The position numbers were made by a program, and so were the translations under genes. Shown piece after piece: positions 14,795 to 23,437 of a stretch of DNA of 64,000 bases (position 1 is the first letter of the stretch; each line of letters opens with the position of its first letter). This DNA comes from Sediminimonas sp. (GTDB taxonomy: Bacteria > Pseudomonadota > Alphaproteobacteria > Rhodobacterales > Rhodobacteraceae). The notes under the pieces were generated by a model, which did not search any database, was not told the DNA's origin, and saw only the letters and a program-made list of their open reading frames with translations. Location of the stretch: contig NZ_JAGXFK010000051.1 in the NCBI RefSeq assembly GCF_024637375.1, positions 49,010 to 113,009 of the forward strand. Reading direction: 5' to 3'.

Positions 14795-17137
14795 CTAGAA
14801 TCCTTCTGTTGCCATTTCAGCGGGTTGTTGGTTCGGCGCCTGCTCTTGCGGCATGGGCTCGGGCGGCAGTGCTTGCTGCTGCTCGGGCGGCAGTGCTTCG
14901 GGCTGGGCGGCCGTGGGCGGCGCGGCGGCGGGCGCCTGGGCGCGGTCCTGATACCCACTCTCGGCAAGAACGGTGTCGGCAACGCCGGCAAGCCCGGGCG
15001 CCCCGCGAACGATCGACGCGGCCGCTTCCAGCGCGCGCACCTGCGTATCGACGTTGCTGCCGGCGGTTTCGGCCAGGATGCGGCTGATCTCGGCGGCCAG
15101 CTTTTCGGCCTCGATCTGGGCCTTCTGCGCCTTGGCTTGCTTCTCGGCAGCGGTGGCCTCCTTGTCGGCCAGTTCCGCCTCTGCCCCGCGCATCTGCATC
15201 TGCTGCTGGATTTCCTGCATCTTCTTGCGCTGCTGGGTCTCCGGGTCCGGGTTTTCCGGGTCGGCGTCCGGATCTTCGGCGCCGGTGATTTGGCGAATGC
15301 GCTTCACCAGTTCTTCCTGCATCGGCACATCCATCGTCTCGACCACCAGATCGAGCGTCGCCATAACGATTTCCGGGCTCGTAGCGCCGAACTGCGTCAT
15401 GAACTCCATGAGTTGCTCGACCTGCGCCTGCCGGTGGCTGGCGTGGAAGTCGTCCTCGCTGATGATGAAATCGGCCTTGGTCTTGACGATATCGTTCTCG
15501 GGCGTGCCGTCGTTGACGGTCAGGTATTCCGGGTTGCCGCGCATGTTGGTGACGCGGAACTCCTTCGCATCCGAGACGAACTGCTCGATGAGGCTCAGCT
15601 TCTTTTCGCCGTGTATCTGGCGGGCGAAGCGCAGGGCGTCGAAAACGCCGGCCGTAGCCAGTGCGCCCTGATCCTGCCGGGCGATGATGGCCTTGCCGGA
15701 CGTGGCATTGGTGGTGCGGCCCATACTTTCGTCGGTGATGCCGCTGATCTGCTGGATCATGCTGATAGAGCGCGACATGAGATCGAGGTGACCGGCGGCC
15801 AGTTCGCGGTCGGCATCCATGGTCAGTTCGAGGCCGCGCTTCTTGACGATCACGGCGTCGGGACGCGCCGCTTCCTCGCGGAATTCCTCAAGGTCGCTTA
15901 CCGCGCCCTCGTCCATAATGGTCTTGGACGTCGACAGGATGTGCAGGGCCTTGGAGGCGCGCTTGTTGAGGTCGCTCTGCGGATCGCGCATGTTGCGAAT
16001 AATGCCGTATGGCATGTTGTCGTTGTCGCGGCGGTAGCACCAGATCGGCGTAAACGGAAAGCGGTTGTGCCGGTATGGGCTCTTTGACAGGTGCACCAGC
16101 CCCTGTTCGGTGAAGATCGCCACATGGACGCGCATGCGCACCTTGGTGATGATCTCCGCGTTGCCCATGGCCACGTCTTCCATGTGGCCGCGGCTTTTCT
16201 TGTCGAACAACTCGCCGGCGAACTGCCCGCCTTTAAGGTAGTGATCCTCAGTCGGCACGCGAAACCATGCCTCGATCATGCGGATGCGGTTGCGCACGCC
16301 GATGTGATTTTCGGGGTCGGACAGGTAGGAGCCCTCATAGGCCATTTCCGTGCTGTCCATGGCCTCGTCGCCGGTGTGGCCCATAGATTGCTGGAGGTCG
16401 TAGCCCACGGCCGTTGATGTCTCCAGGACGCCGGTGCGCTTGGGAAACATCTTGGCGGCGATATCCTCGTCCATCCATTTGGTGCGGAAGACGTAGCGCG
16501 CATCGGACAGGTCGAGTTCCTGCGCCATGCTGTCCCAGAGCATGTTGCGCCAGCTTTCCCGGCGCTCATAGAGCGGCTCGCCCTCGTCGTCGTCTTGCAC
16601 GCCCGATTCCAGCCAGCCCACGCCTGTCTTGACCGCGTCCGCAAAAGCCTGGCTGACGTGGAATTCCGCCCGGTTCACGTCGGACATGTACTTCATGATC
16701 TTGGTCTTGCTCTCGGCCGCCTGCGCGCCGTCCTTCTTGCGTGGCAGGATGCGGTGATCCGTGCGGCCGCGCTTTTCGGTGCCGAGAAGCCAGTTGATCG
16801 CAGTAGCGATGACGTTGAAGACCAGCGCCTGCTGGCCGCGCCCCTCAACTACGGCCTTGTCGGCCGCGTCCCACTGGATGCTGTCGTAGAAATCGGCGTC
16901 GCGCGACTGTTCCTCGCGGTTTTCCTGCTGGCGCTGCAACTCGATCCGGTAATAGCCGAGGATCTTGCGCCACAGCCCCGTTGCATACTCGCCATCCAGA
17001 TCGGACGGCTTGCTCACCACCTGCGTATCTATGGCCGGGGCGTGATCCAACCGATCGACGGGGTCATTGGGCTTCTTGCGCCCCGTGATCCGCATCTGCC
17101 CCGCGTAGGCGGGATCATCCTTGTCGTTCTCAAACAT
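14795..17137 (-). CDS. Portal protein (P22 gp1-like)
   Basis: 780 residues, the usual size for P22-type portals. Early motifs are DFYDSIQWDAADKAVVEGRGQQ and NVIATAINWLLGTEKRGRTD, both typical. A wing region follows, then the helical stem and crown, with GRTTNATSGKAII near residue 475. The last 200 residues are Gln/Ala-rich helices with PQQ-type low complexity. Twelve copies would form the ring through which DNA enters and leaves the head. The start overlaps the stop of the previous gene by eight bases. Confidence 0.9.
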   Translation of the reverse strand: MFENDKDDPAYAGQMRITGRKKPNDPVDRLDHAPAIDTQVVSKPSDLDGEYATGLWRKILGYYRIELQRQQENREEQSRDADFYDSIQWDAADKAVVEGRGQQALVFNVIATAINWLLGTEKRGRTDHRILPRKKDGAQAAESKTKIMKYMSDVNRAEFHVSQAFADAVKTGVGWLESGVQDDDEGEPLYERRESWRNMLWDSMAQELDLSDARYVFRTKWMDEDIAAKMFPKRTGVLETSTAVGYDLQQSMGHTGDEAMDSTEMAYEGSYLSDPENHIGVRNRIRMIEAWFRVPTEDHYLKGGQFAGELFDKKSRGHMEDVAMGNAEIITKVRMRVHVAIFTEQGLVHLSKSPYRHNRFPFTPIWCYRRDNDNMPYGIIRNMRDPQSDLNKRASKALHILSTSKTIMDEGAVSDLEEFREEAARPDAVIVKKRGLELTMDADRELAAGHLDLMSRSISMIQQISGITDESMGRTTNATSGKAIIARQDQGALATAGVFDALRFARQIHGEKKLSLIEQFVSDAKEFRVTNMRGNPEYLTVNDGTPENDIVKTKADFIISEDDFHASHRQAQVEQLMEFMTQFGATSPEIVMATLDLVVETMDVPMQEELVKRIRQITGAEDPDADPENPDPETQQRKKMQEIQQQMQMRGAEAELADKEATAAEKQAKAQKAQIEAEKLAAEISRILAETAGSNVDTQVRALEAAASIVRGAPGLAGVADTVLAESGYQDRAQAPAAAPPTAAQPEALPPEQQQALPPEPMPQEQAPNQQPAEMATEGF

Positions 17138-17570
17138 CGCTGAGGATCTCCGCTTCCTGGGTTTTGCCGGTGTCGAGGTCGGTCTTGATCACGTCCGCGA
17201 CGGCGCGCTGCTCGGTCTCCGGCATGGGCGGCATGGTGAGCAAATCGCCCAGATGATCGCGAATGATCGAGGTCAGGCGGATCAGTTCGCGCGGCGCGTA
17301 GGGGTTGAAACCCAGCGCCTGGGCAAACATCACGGTCGTTTCCACGCAGTGCTGCGCATCGCCGGTGGTCTCGTCCCACATCCACGCCATATCGAGCGGC
17401 ACCAGGCAGGGGGTGACGCGATCATGCGTCGGGCGCAGGACGGTCGGCACTAGAGCCATGACGGGGCGGCTGGTGGCCAGAGACCATGTGCCGATCACGG
17501 TAACGTCGCCATAGGCGTGCTTGAAGTGGTAGCGGCTCAGGTCGATGACGGGATCATGCTCGGTGCTCAT
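17130..17570 (-). CDS. Phage protein of unknown function between terminase and portal
   Basis: 146 residues, globular. The first 95 residues are beta-rich with several Trp and His (RYHFKHAYGDVTVIGTWSLA), and the C-terminal 50 are helical and acidic. Its start overlaps the large terminase stop by four bases, and its stop overlaps the portal start by eight. No known family is recognised. The placement suggests a packaging or portal-assembly accessory. Confidence 0.6.
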   Translation of the reverse strand: MSTEHDPVIDLSRYHFKHAYGDVTVIGTWSLATSRPVMALVPTVLRPTHDRVTPCLVPLDMAWMWDETTGDAQHCVETTVMFAQALGFNPYAPRELIRLTSIIRDHLGDLLTMPPMPETEQRAVADVIKTDLDTGKTQEAEILSDV

Positions 17571-19213
17571 GCGCTCATACCTCCGCGCGGCTGTCTGCTC
17601 CGCGCTTTTTTCAGTGCTTCGTAGGGGTTGCGGTAGATGCTCGACGGATCAAAGCCCTGCGCCCATTGGCGGAGGGCGTCGGCGGCCTCTGAATGGCCGT
17701 CCAGCTTCTCGGGTTCCTCGGAATAGGCGCCGACGCGGGCGTTCCATTTCTTGTGGTAGAGTTCGAGGTGATCCAGTCCAGCGCGACACCCTTGCTCGTC
17801 GAAATAGGCTTCGGAGAACTTCGATCGGGTCAGGTTGATTCCGTGAGACAGATCGGGCACGCGGTCGACGACATACCAATCCCAATCGGGGGCCAGGTCG
17901 TGCAGCATGTCGAGCGGTGATGCGATGGTGGTGGCCATCTGCCGCTGGTGCGTCGCGTCGTGGGGCAGGTGCATGCGGCCGAACAGCCAGCCGGTGTCGC
18001 GCAGGGTCTTGACGTAGTGCTCATATCCACGCGCCCAATCTTCGATATAGGCGATGAACCGATGCTGAACGCCGACATACTGCATGCACCAGATGCCGGT
18101 GCCATCGCCGGCGCCGATATCCCAGAACGTGTGGACCGGCACGTTGGACACATGGCGCACGACGCCGATGCGCCCCTCGACGCGGGCGCGAGACACCTGC
18201 GGCGCATAAAAGCTGCCCTCGGTGGATTTCTGCCAGCATTCAGAGGGCGTTGAGGGGTACTCCCGCCACATGCTTTCCTGATCGCCAGATTGCTCATACT
18301 CGCGCTTGGCGACATACCAGGCACGCTGCGCCAGGCTGAGGCGCACGCCCATGTCGCGCTCGACGCCATCGAAATACTCGTGATCGGTCGCAGTCATGGG
18401 CGGGTGGTCGCGCGGGTCTTGCAGGGCGTATTCCGGCGTCACGAACCACGGGAAGAAATGGAAACGATACTCGGCGACACCCAGAGGCGGGCCGTTGACG
18501 TTGGCGGCACGCTTCTCGGCCCGCGTTGCAATCTCGAAAAATTCACCAGCCTTGCCTTCGGCGGTGCTCTCGATGACGGCGATGCCTGTTTGCGGCACGG
18601 CGGGCAGCGAGCCGTTGGTTATTTCCTTGGCCTTCTGCGGGTACTTTGCGCCGATCTTGCCCATTTCGGATATGTGCAGACGGTGGATCGTGCCGGATCG
18701 CATGGACGTCGCCACGCGAATGCTGCTGTTATTCCAGAAATGGATTTCGCTCTTGTTCTTGGTCTTGATCGGGCACAACGCCTGCACCTCGTCGGGCAGG
18801 TTTTCATAGGCGAATTTCACCTTGTCGCGGAAGATCACGCCGGCGTCTTCCAGCGAGTGCGCGATAATGCCGACGCGCTGGTCTGCGGTGAACATGGCGT
18901 GATCCAGCCACAGGATCGCGATCAAGGTTGTGAACCCCGCTTGGCGCGCTTTGAGAATCACGTTGCGGTAGTGCAAGCGGCTGATGAATTTGCGCTGCGG
19001 CCCGTTGGGGATGAACGGAACGACGGAACCCTCCTGGTGCTCGTCGTCCTTGGTCATGATCTTGTAGAGGCGCCCGGAGAAGATGCGCCAGCGCCACGAT
19101 TGCAGCGCCGCTTCCCATTCCTCGGCCGTCTCGGGCGCAAATGTCTCGTCGATCTCCGCCGGTGCGGGGATCATCCTATCCGAAGGTCCAGCCATGGTGG
19201 CTGCTGCTGTCAT
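17567..19213 (-). CDS. Terminase large subunit
   Basis: 548 residues. Residues 88-97 (LKARQAGFTT) are the Walker A-like loop of phage terminase ATPases, and VIESTAEG near residue 195 fits the coupling region. The C-terminal nuclease-like half contains HTFWDIGAGDGTGIW and DWYVVDRV-type acidic strands. It cuts concatemeric DNA and drives it into the head. The ATG at 19213 is chosen because its ATGA overlaps the upstream stop; the frame opens earlier but those codons are Arg/His-rich noise. Confidence 0.9.
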   Translation of the reverse strand: MTAAATMAGPSDRMIPAPAEIDETFAPETAEEWEAALQSWRWRIFSGRLYKIMTKDDEHQEGSVVPFIPNGPQRKFISRLHYRNVILKARQAGFTTLIAILWLDHAMFTADQRVGIIAHSLEDAGVIFRDKVKFAYENLPDEVQALCPIKTKNKSEIHFWNNSSIRVATSMRSGTIHRLHISEMGKIGAKYPQKAKEITNGSLPAVPQTGIAVIESTAEGKAGEFFEIATRAEKRAANVNGPPLGVAEYRFHFFPWFVTPEYALQDPRDHPPMTATDHEYFDGVERDMGVRLSLAQRAWYVAKREYEQSGDQESMWREYPSTPSECWQKSTEGSFYAPQVSRARVEGRIGVVRHVSNVPVHTFWDIGAGDGTGIWCMQYVGVQHRFIAYIEDWARGYEHYVKTLRDTGWLFGRMHLPHDATHQRQMATTIASPLDMLHDLAPDWDWYVVDRVPDLSHGINLTRSKFSEAYFDEQGCRAGLDHLELYHKKWNARVGAYSEEPEKLDGHSEAADALRQWAQGFDPSSIYRNPYEALKKARSRQPRGGMSA

Positions 19214-19674
19214 ACCTCCGCTGTCTGGCCTCCCTCGATCGTGAACACGCCGCGTCCGAGATAGATCGACATGCGCAGCGCGGCGGCGATGGCCTCGGGT
19301 GTCAGGTCGATGGCGGCGCAAAAGCCGGTGGCGATGAATAGCCCGCCCCCGTCCATGTCGGCCAGATCGAACCGCATGACGGTGCCACCGGCGTACTCGT
19401 TCCACTCGATCAGCCAGTCGCTGGGCGCGTCGCCGTCGAGGATACCGATCGCGCGGCGCTCCAGGTCAGCAATGGACGACTCGCCGTCGTCTTGCGTGAT
19501 GATCTTTGAAGCTACGATATTGCCGCCGTCGATCAGAGCGGCATCTGTCCAGTCCGCGTCGATTTCAGGCTCGCCTTCATGATCCGGCGCCGCCTTGAGG
19601 TGGTCCCAATCGGTCTGGCTTTCCGTTCTGCGCGCCTCGTCGAGCGACATGATCGTGGTGTTGTGTTCGCTCAT
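19210..19674 (-). CDS. Small phage protein between the terminase genes
   Basis: 154 residues, acidic, with a strand-helix pattern: EIDADWTDAALIDGGNIVASKII, then a C-terminal region with IATGFCAAIDLTPEAIAAALRMSIYLG cut by a short turn. The ATG at 19674 overlaps the preceding stop as ATGA, and the stop overlaps the large terminase start in the same way. Tight coupling to the terminase suggests a packaging-related role. No family is recognised. Confidence 0.6.
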   Translation of the reverse strand: MSEHNTTIMSLDEARRTESQTDWDHLKAAPDHEGEPEIDADWTDAALIDGGNIVASKIITQDDGESSIADLERRAIGILDGDAPSDWLIEWNEYAGGTVMRFDLADMDGGGLFIATGFCAAIDLTPEAIAAALRMSIYLGRGVFTIEGGQTAEV

Positions 19675-20003
19675 ATCCGCACCTCCGCAGCAGGGACGTC
19701 GACGCTGTTGATCGCGGCTTCGGCCAGCTTGCGGGTGCGGAAGAAACCCTTGAAGCGCGGGTTTTCGTCCTCCCACAGGTGCGCATAGCGGCTGGTGTAG
19801 TTGTTGTTGATCTTGACCGGCTCGCCTGCGGTCTTGACGTGGGTTTCCCAACGGATGCGCTCGATGATGGCCTTGGACGATCCGCGCTTGTGGCCCGCGG
19901 CGACCAGCTGCCCGGCGAACAGGTCGAACAGCCGGTAAACCTCCGGGTGCTGGCGATGGAATTTCAGGAAGTCCCGGTCGATCTGGTTATGGGTCGACGT
20001 CAT
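19671..20003 (-). CDS. Conserved phage protein near terminase, unknown function
   Basis: 110 residues. The pattern FLKFHRQHPEVYRLFDLFAG, RGSSKAIIERIRWETHV, VKINNNYTSRYAHLWE and FKGFFRTRKLAEA is one I recognise as widespread in prophages close to terminase or nuclease genes, without an established function. It is basic and aromatic, which would suit nucleic acid contact. The start overlaps the small terminase gene by 17 bases. Confidence 0.65.
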   Translation of the reverse strand: MTSTHNQIDRDFLKFHRQHPEVYRLFDLFAGQLVAAGHKRGSSKAIIERIRWETHVKTAGEPVKINNNYTSRYAHLWEDENPRFKGFFRTRKLAEAAINSVDVPAAEVRI

Positions 20004-20922
20004 CGTGATCGTCCTCCATCTTGTCTGCTGGGATTGCGCCTACTGTGCGGCCCGGCAGTTCCTCGTCGGGCACGACGGGAACGGTCTGGGCGCCGCTCAT
20101 GATCCGCGCGGCCAGACGTTGAAGCGGGTTGATCGCGTCATCGTCGTCCTGTTCGCGGAACATGCCGATGTGCTTGGCCAGGTTCTCCAGCGCCTTGCCG
20201 CGGTCCTGCATCAGGATTTCGATGCCGTGCTGGGTTTGCTTGACACCATCGTAGAGCAGCCTTGCCTGATCGCTCATGTCGTCAGTGTCAGTGATCTGCA
20301 TCGTTGGCGCCCCGCCGCGCCCGTCGCACTCGGGGCAGTCAGGGTGCGGCGGCAGGTCGGCCGAGTAGCCATACCCGCCGGCGTCATCAGGCATGAGCGG
20401 GTCGATGATCTCGCCGGCGTCGATCTTCTCGGCCATGGCATTGGCTTGCTTGGCGTCGAGTCCGGCCAGAATCTTCGCCTTGGCTGCCTCGAATGCGTCG
20501 CGGAACTCGCGCTGCGTGCGCCACTGGAATTCGTGGCCTTCGCCGTAGCAGTAGCGGCAGGGAGGTGTGTGCAGGGCGACGACATCGGCCACGTTCGCCG
20601 TGGCGATCTGCCACCAGCGGCGCGCGATATCCTCGTGGGTGATATTCAGCTTTTCGGCGATGCGCTGCTCATCGAGGCGCACGATTTCCTGGATCACAGG
20701 GGTGCGCATTGCGCGCGATGCCTCGTGCCGTGCGTATTGCGGCTGGCAGCGATAGCCGGCGCGCCGATAGGCTTCGGCGCCATTGCGGCAGATCAGGTAA
20801 TGGCGCACCAGCAGTTGCTTTTTCGGTGGCAGATGCTGCATCAGGTCTTCGATGCGCTCGTCGATTGACCGCGGCGCGCCGATATCCCGCTGTTTGTCGT
20901 CTACCTTCTTCCGGCCGCTCAT
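19987..20922 (-). CDS. Terminase small subunit with DnaJ-type zinc motifs
   Basis: 311 residues. A helix-turn-helix region lies near residues 35-85 (KQLLVRHYLICRNGAEAYRRAGY), typical of small terminases that recognise the packaging site. Two CxxCxGxG motifs, CRYCYGEG (from C122) and CPECDGRG (from C196), could bind one zinc as in DnaJ-like fingers. The C-terminus is acidic. ATG 20922 is preferred over an upstream TTG at 20943. A promoter with a repressor operator in its spacer lies just upstream (20958-20986). Confidence 0.8.
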   Translation of the reverse strand: MSGRKKVDDKQRDIGAPRSIDERIEDLMQHLPPKKQLLVRHYLICRNGAEAYRRAGYRCQPQYARHEASRAMRTPVIQEIVRLDEQRIAEKLNITHEDIARRWWQIATANVADVVALHTPPCRYCYGEGHEFQWRTQREFRDAFEAAKAKILAGLDAKQANAMAEKIDAGEIIDPLMPDDAGGYGYSADLPPHPDCPECDGRGGAPTMQITDTDDMSDQARLLYDGVKQTQHGIEILMQDRGKALENLAKHIGMFREQDDDDAINPLQRLAARIMSGAQTVPVVPDEELPGRTVGAIPADKMEDDHDDVDP

Positions 20923-20957
20923 ACGCGCGCCCCGCGATGCCAATGTGTTCGCGGGGC

Positions 20958-20986
20958 ACTGTAACGTGTTACTACATGTTCAGCAA
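20958..20986 (-). promoter_or_regulatory. Promoter with embedded repressor operator, upstream of small terminase
   Basis: On the minus strand TTGCTG (20986-20981) and TACAGT (20963-20958) are separated by exactly 17 bases. The operator GTAACGTGTTAC (20961-20972) overlaps the -10 and spacer. It matches the operators next to the repressor gene. It is placed to drive the late packaging and head genes and to be shut by the prophage repressor. Confidence 0.5.
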
Positions 20987-21226
20987 GCCGGGTCGTTGTG
21001 GGGCGCCCTTGATCTCGCGCATGTCTGCCTCGGCCTGCCCCCGATGAGGGCACCAGTCGGGGGTGTCCTCAGCGTTTGGGATATGCCGCGACGGGGTGTG
21101 GGCCGTGCACACATTGCCGACAAGGAACGCGCAGCGCAGATCGCTCACAGTGCAGCGGGTGCACAGGGTGCTGATATCGCCTTCATCGCTTTGCCAGATC
21201 ACAGGGCCAAAGGTTTTAGTGGTCAT
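20972..21226 (-). CDS. Small Cys-rich phage protein
   Basis: 84 residues with six Cys residues: LCTRC, LRCAF, VCTAH and WCPHRG. The spacing could hold zinc. It is preceded by GGAGA seven bases before the ATG. Its stop codon overlaps the operator upstream of the terminase gene. No family is recognised. It may be a small DNA- or protein-binding regulator, which is inference only. Confidence 0.6.
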   Translation of the reverse strand: MTTKTFGPVIWQSDEGDISTLCTRCTVSDLRCAFLVGNVCTAHTPSRHIPNAEDTPDWCPHRGQAEADMREIKGAPQRPGLLNM

Positions 21227-21281
21227 CGTCGTCTCTCCCTTTATTCGCCGGTTGGCGGTGGTGCCGAAGCCCCGCCAGTGG

Positions 21282-21488
21282 TCACTCGCGCAGCGCGGCC
21301 TGCGCCTGCACCCATTCGACGGCGGCGAGGTCGTTCATCGTGTCAGCGGCGGCGATCTGCTCTATGGCGCCTGCGATGTGCTCCGCGAAGTCCGGGCAAG
21401 GCTTTCTGCTGTCGTTGTTGTCGAACTCCGCGTCTTGCGCGGTCTTGAGCAGCGCGTCGCGGACGATGGTGAAGGCTTGGTTGGTCAT
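21282..21488 (-). CDS. Small helical phage protein
   Basis: 68 residues, nearly all helical and acidic, with a single central Cys (SRKPCPDFAEHIAGAIEQ). A GGAG site precedes the ATG with normal spacing. Its upstream gap carries two tandem operators, so it is likely under repressor control. No family is recognised. Confidence 0.55.
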   Translation of the reverse strand: MTNQAFTIVRDALLKTAQDAEFDNNDSRKPCPDFAEHIAGAIEQIAAADTMNDLAAVEWVQAQAALRE

Positions 21489-21524
21489 GCCGTTCTCCTT
21501 GGTGTTCCCGTGTGTTTCTTTATC

Positions 21525-21558
21525 TTGACAGATGTTGCTACATGTTGCAACCTGTTAT
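21525..21558. promoter_or_regulatory. Divergent control region with two tandem repressor operators
   Basis: A perfect -35 TTGACA (21525-21530) points rightward. The operators GCTACATGTTGC (21537-21548) and GCAACCTGTTAT (21547-21558) follow, centred ten bases apart, so they would lie on the same face of the helix. Leftward, TTGCAA-N17-CAAGAT gives a weak promoter. The region separates the leftward gene at 21282-21488 from the rightward pair starting at 21587. Confidence 0.5.
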
Positions 21559-21586
21559 TGCACACCCGATACCAATGGAGGACACC

Positions 21587-22060
21587 ATGGGCAGCACGTC
21601 TTACAAAACCCGCGACACTCTGCTTGAGATCGTCGAGGATCAATTCCACGCCGATGGCCAGGACATCGTCGCGGTCAGCCTGGGCGACGGGCGCACGCAG
21701 GGCGTCGCGCTTCGCATCGACCTGAACCGCGCGGCCGGGATCGACCCGCGCCTGGCCGACCTTTTGCGCGAAACCTACATCGCTGACGCTACCAGTTGCG
21801 TTACGGTGGGGATGGTCGTTCTGGTCGATGGCTGGCGCTCTCCGGTCCCTGAGCGGACGGTGACGGTGAAGGTGTTGGCCGAATGGATGGGCCCTTACCA
21901 CCACCCGCGCGGTGATTTCCTGCTGGATCGTCTGTCGCCTGTGCGTGGCGATGCGCACCCTGCGATTGCGGACTCGATCGCGACGTGGCGCGAGTGCTGC
22001 GCGGAGAAGATGCCGCCGATCAAGCCTCTTTCGCCTGAGCCTGCCACGCTGCTGGTGTGA
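21587..22060 (+). CDS. Phage protein of unknown function, rightward pair, first gene
   Basis: 157 residues. The start is fixed by GGAGG five bases before the ATG. The sequence is acidic and globular: SYKTRDTLLEIVEDQFHADG, GVALRIDLNRAAGID and a C-terminal Pro/Cys stretch. No motif is recognised. It stands alone with the next gene on the plus strand, between the late leftward block and the early leftward block. The divergent operator region directly upstream implies repression in the lysogen. Confidence 0.6.
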   Translation: MGSTSYKTRDTLLEIVEDQFHADGQDIVAVSLGDGRTQGVALRIDLNRAAGIDPRLADLLRETYIADATSCVTVGMVVLVDGWRSPVPERTVTVKVLAEWMGPYHHPRGDFLLDRLSPVRGDAHPAIADSIATWRECCAEKMPPIKPLSPEPATLLV

Positions 22061-22135
22061 TGCGCTGCTGCGGCTCGGGTTTCTGCCCGGCCGCGACCCC
22101 TTCCCGATTAAATCTATGAACGACAGGAGTTTACC

Positions 22136-22738
22136 ATGGCTACTCGCGCCACCTACAATATCGACGGAGCGACGTTTTACTGCCACTACGACGGGCACAA
22201 GGCGGGCGCGGCTGCGCGCTTTGCCGGGATGATCGCGGCGCAGAATGTGCCGATCACTGGTGGCCGAAATTTCACGGAACTGACCGAGGTGAGACGCGGC
22301 GGCTGGCCTTTCGCGTTCATCCGCGGCGCCATGGATGCCGAGGCGAGCGATGGTCACCGTGCACACGCTGACACCGAATATCGCTACGACATGTTCGAGA
22401 ACCCCGGCCTTCCGCCTCGCGTTGGCGTCTTGGTTCGGGATGGTCGCGGGGAATGGCGTCAGGGCTGGCATGGCAAGCTGGCGGATTTCGTCTACGAGTT
22501 CGGCGCGCCACTGGGTGCTCCGGTGATCGTGCAGGCGGCCATTCCCCGGGATCGCGGGGCTTTCCGGTATGAACTGGCGACGCTCAAGCATGCGATTGTG
22601 ATCGAGGAAATGGCGCGTGACGCGGTCGACCGATTTGACGGCACGAACCCGAACCGGGCGATCTACCGCGACATTTCGGATGCGTGGGCCGACGGTATCG
22701 CGGCGGTGCGCGATCGGCGGGCTCTTGCCATGGCGTGA
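22136..22738 (+). CDS. Phage protein of unknown function, rightward pair, second gene
   Basis: 200 residues preceded by AGGAG six bases upstream of the ATG. The N-terminal 60 residues contain TFYCHYDGHKAGAAARFAGM, and Trp/Tyr-rich strands follow (GGWPFAFIRGAMDAEA). I recognise similar proteins of unknown function in prophages, but no defined domain. A hairpin terminator lies 30 bases downstream at 22770-22797. Confidence 0.6.
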   Translation: MATRATYNIDGATFYCHYDGHKAGAAARFAGMIAAQNVPITGGRNFTELTEVRRGGWPFAFIRGAMDAEASDGHRAHADTEYRYDMFENPGLPPRVGVLVRDGRGEWRQGWHGKLADFVYEFGAPLGAPVIVQAAIPRDRGAFRYELATLKHAIVIEEMARDAVDRFDGTNPNRAIYRDISDAWADGIAAVRDRRALAMA

Positions 22739-22762
22739 TGTGCTGGCCAACCTCTGTCTCCA

Positions 22763-22885
22763 TCACTGGCCCGCTGGCGTCTCGCTGGCGGGTTTTTGTT
22801 CGTCCGCAATCCTCTTGCGTAATTCGGCCCATGATCCGCAGTTATTGAGCCAAGCGACGATCCGTTCGGCGCGCTCATGGCTCAC
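22763..22885 (-). CDS. Small phage protein, 40 residues
   Basis: A GTG start at 22885 is preceded by a purine-rich AAGGCGAAGG site. The product contains ERAERIVAWLNNCGSWAEL, a plausible amphipathic helix. It ends the leftward early block. Its last codons overlap the hairpin at 22770-22797, which weakens the case. No family is recognised. Confidence 0.4.
   Translation of the reverse strand: MSHERAERIVAWLNNCGSWAELRKRIADEQKPASETPAGQ
22770..22797 (+). terminator. Rho-independent terminator after the rightward gene pair
   Basis: The arms CCCGC (22770-22774) and GCGGG (22788-22792) enclose an inner GCG/CGC stem with a TCT loop and are followed by five T residues (22793-22797). It lies 30 bases after the stop at 22738. 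It separates the rightward pair from the converging leftward block. Confidence 0.7.
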
Positions 22886-22940
22886 GCCTTCGCCTTCCGC
22901 GATGATGGGCGGCGCGCTCGTCAATGTCGTCGAGGGTCAT
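22875..22940 (-). CDS. Possible 21-residue peptide (uncertain)
   Basis: An ATG at 22940 overlaps the preceding stop as ATGA and encodes a short Asp-then-Arg/His-rich peptide ending at 22875, inside the next small gene. The ATGA linkage is the only support, and this phage uses such overlaps widely. It could equally be a coupling relic. Confidence 0.25.
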   Translation of the reverse strand: MTLDDIDERAAHHRGRRRREP

Positions 22941-23437
22941 TCGGTTGGCGCCTTTGGCATGCGCAGTGATGGATAGCCAGCGGCCTCCACAATCGCATTC
23001 GCTTCTTCTGGCGTGGGCTTTTTGTCCTGCGCCGCTGTGGGCGGCTCTGACGGCAGGTTGCGCCGGAACTCTGCGACCCTGCGGGCGCGCTCGGCTTTGA
23101 TCAGGCGCAAGATGTCGCCCTCTGTCGGCATCTTGCGATTGGCGTTTGCCACCCATTGCCGGCAGGCTGCCTGAACCTCGTGCAGCGGATAGTCTTGCAG
23201 CATGTCCATCCAGTCGGTGATCATCCTGTCGTGTGCCGGCGAGCCCATGTCACGCTCCCAGCCGAAGCGATCGAACTTCTTAGCCATGACCTCCTGCTCA
23301 AGCGCCACCATCGCCCTGTGGCGCTCCAAGTCGCGCCAGTCGAGCAATGTTCTCAAGGGCGGCGTTAGGCCGGTTCTGGGGTCTGTGGGGTATTGCTGGT
23401 TGCTGCCCCTGAACGGTGTAACCTTGTTGTCCGACAT
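22937..23437 (-). CDS. Phage replication-module protein, unknown
   Basis: 166 residues. The ATG at 23437 has GGAGG five bases upstream. The middle part, DWMDMLQDYPLHEVQAACRQW and KMPTEGDILRLIKAERARR, resembles proteins that follow DUF1376 genes in alphaproteobacterial prophages, probably loader or primosome-type helpers. The C-terminus is Pro-rich. The N-terminal 47 codons overlap the end of the upstream gene in another frame, an unusually long overlap of 140 bases. Confidence 0.6.
   Translation of the reverse strand: MSDNKVTPFRGSNQQYPTDPRTGLTPPLRTLLDWRDLERHRAMVALEQEVMAKKFDRFGWERDMGSPAHDRMITDWMDMLQDYPLHEVQAACRQWVANANRKMPTEGDILRLIKAERARRVAEFRRNLPSEPPTAAQDKKPTPEEANAIVEAAGYPSLRMPKAPTE

Noticed and set aside
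14825..16087. Long open frame opposite the portal gene
   Set aside because: Shadow of the GC-rich portal codons; Leu/Arg/Gly-rich with no start site and antisense to a clear gene.
20923..20943. TTG start for the small terminase
   Set aside because: No ribosome site fits it, while ATG at 20922 begins a typical basic N-terminus.
21485..22750. Long leftward frame opposite the rightward gene pair
   Set aside because: The plus-strand genes have good ribosome sites; this frame is Arg/His-rich and has none.
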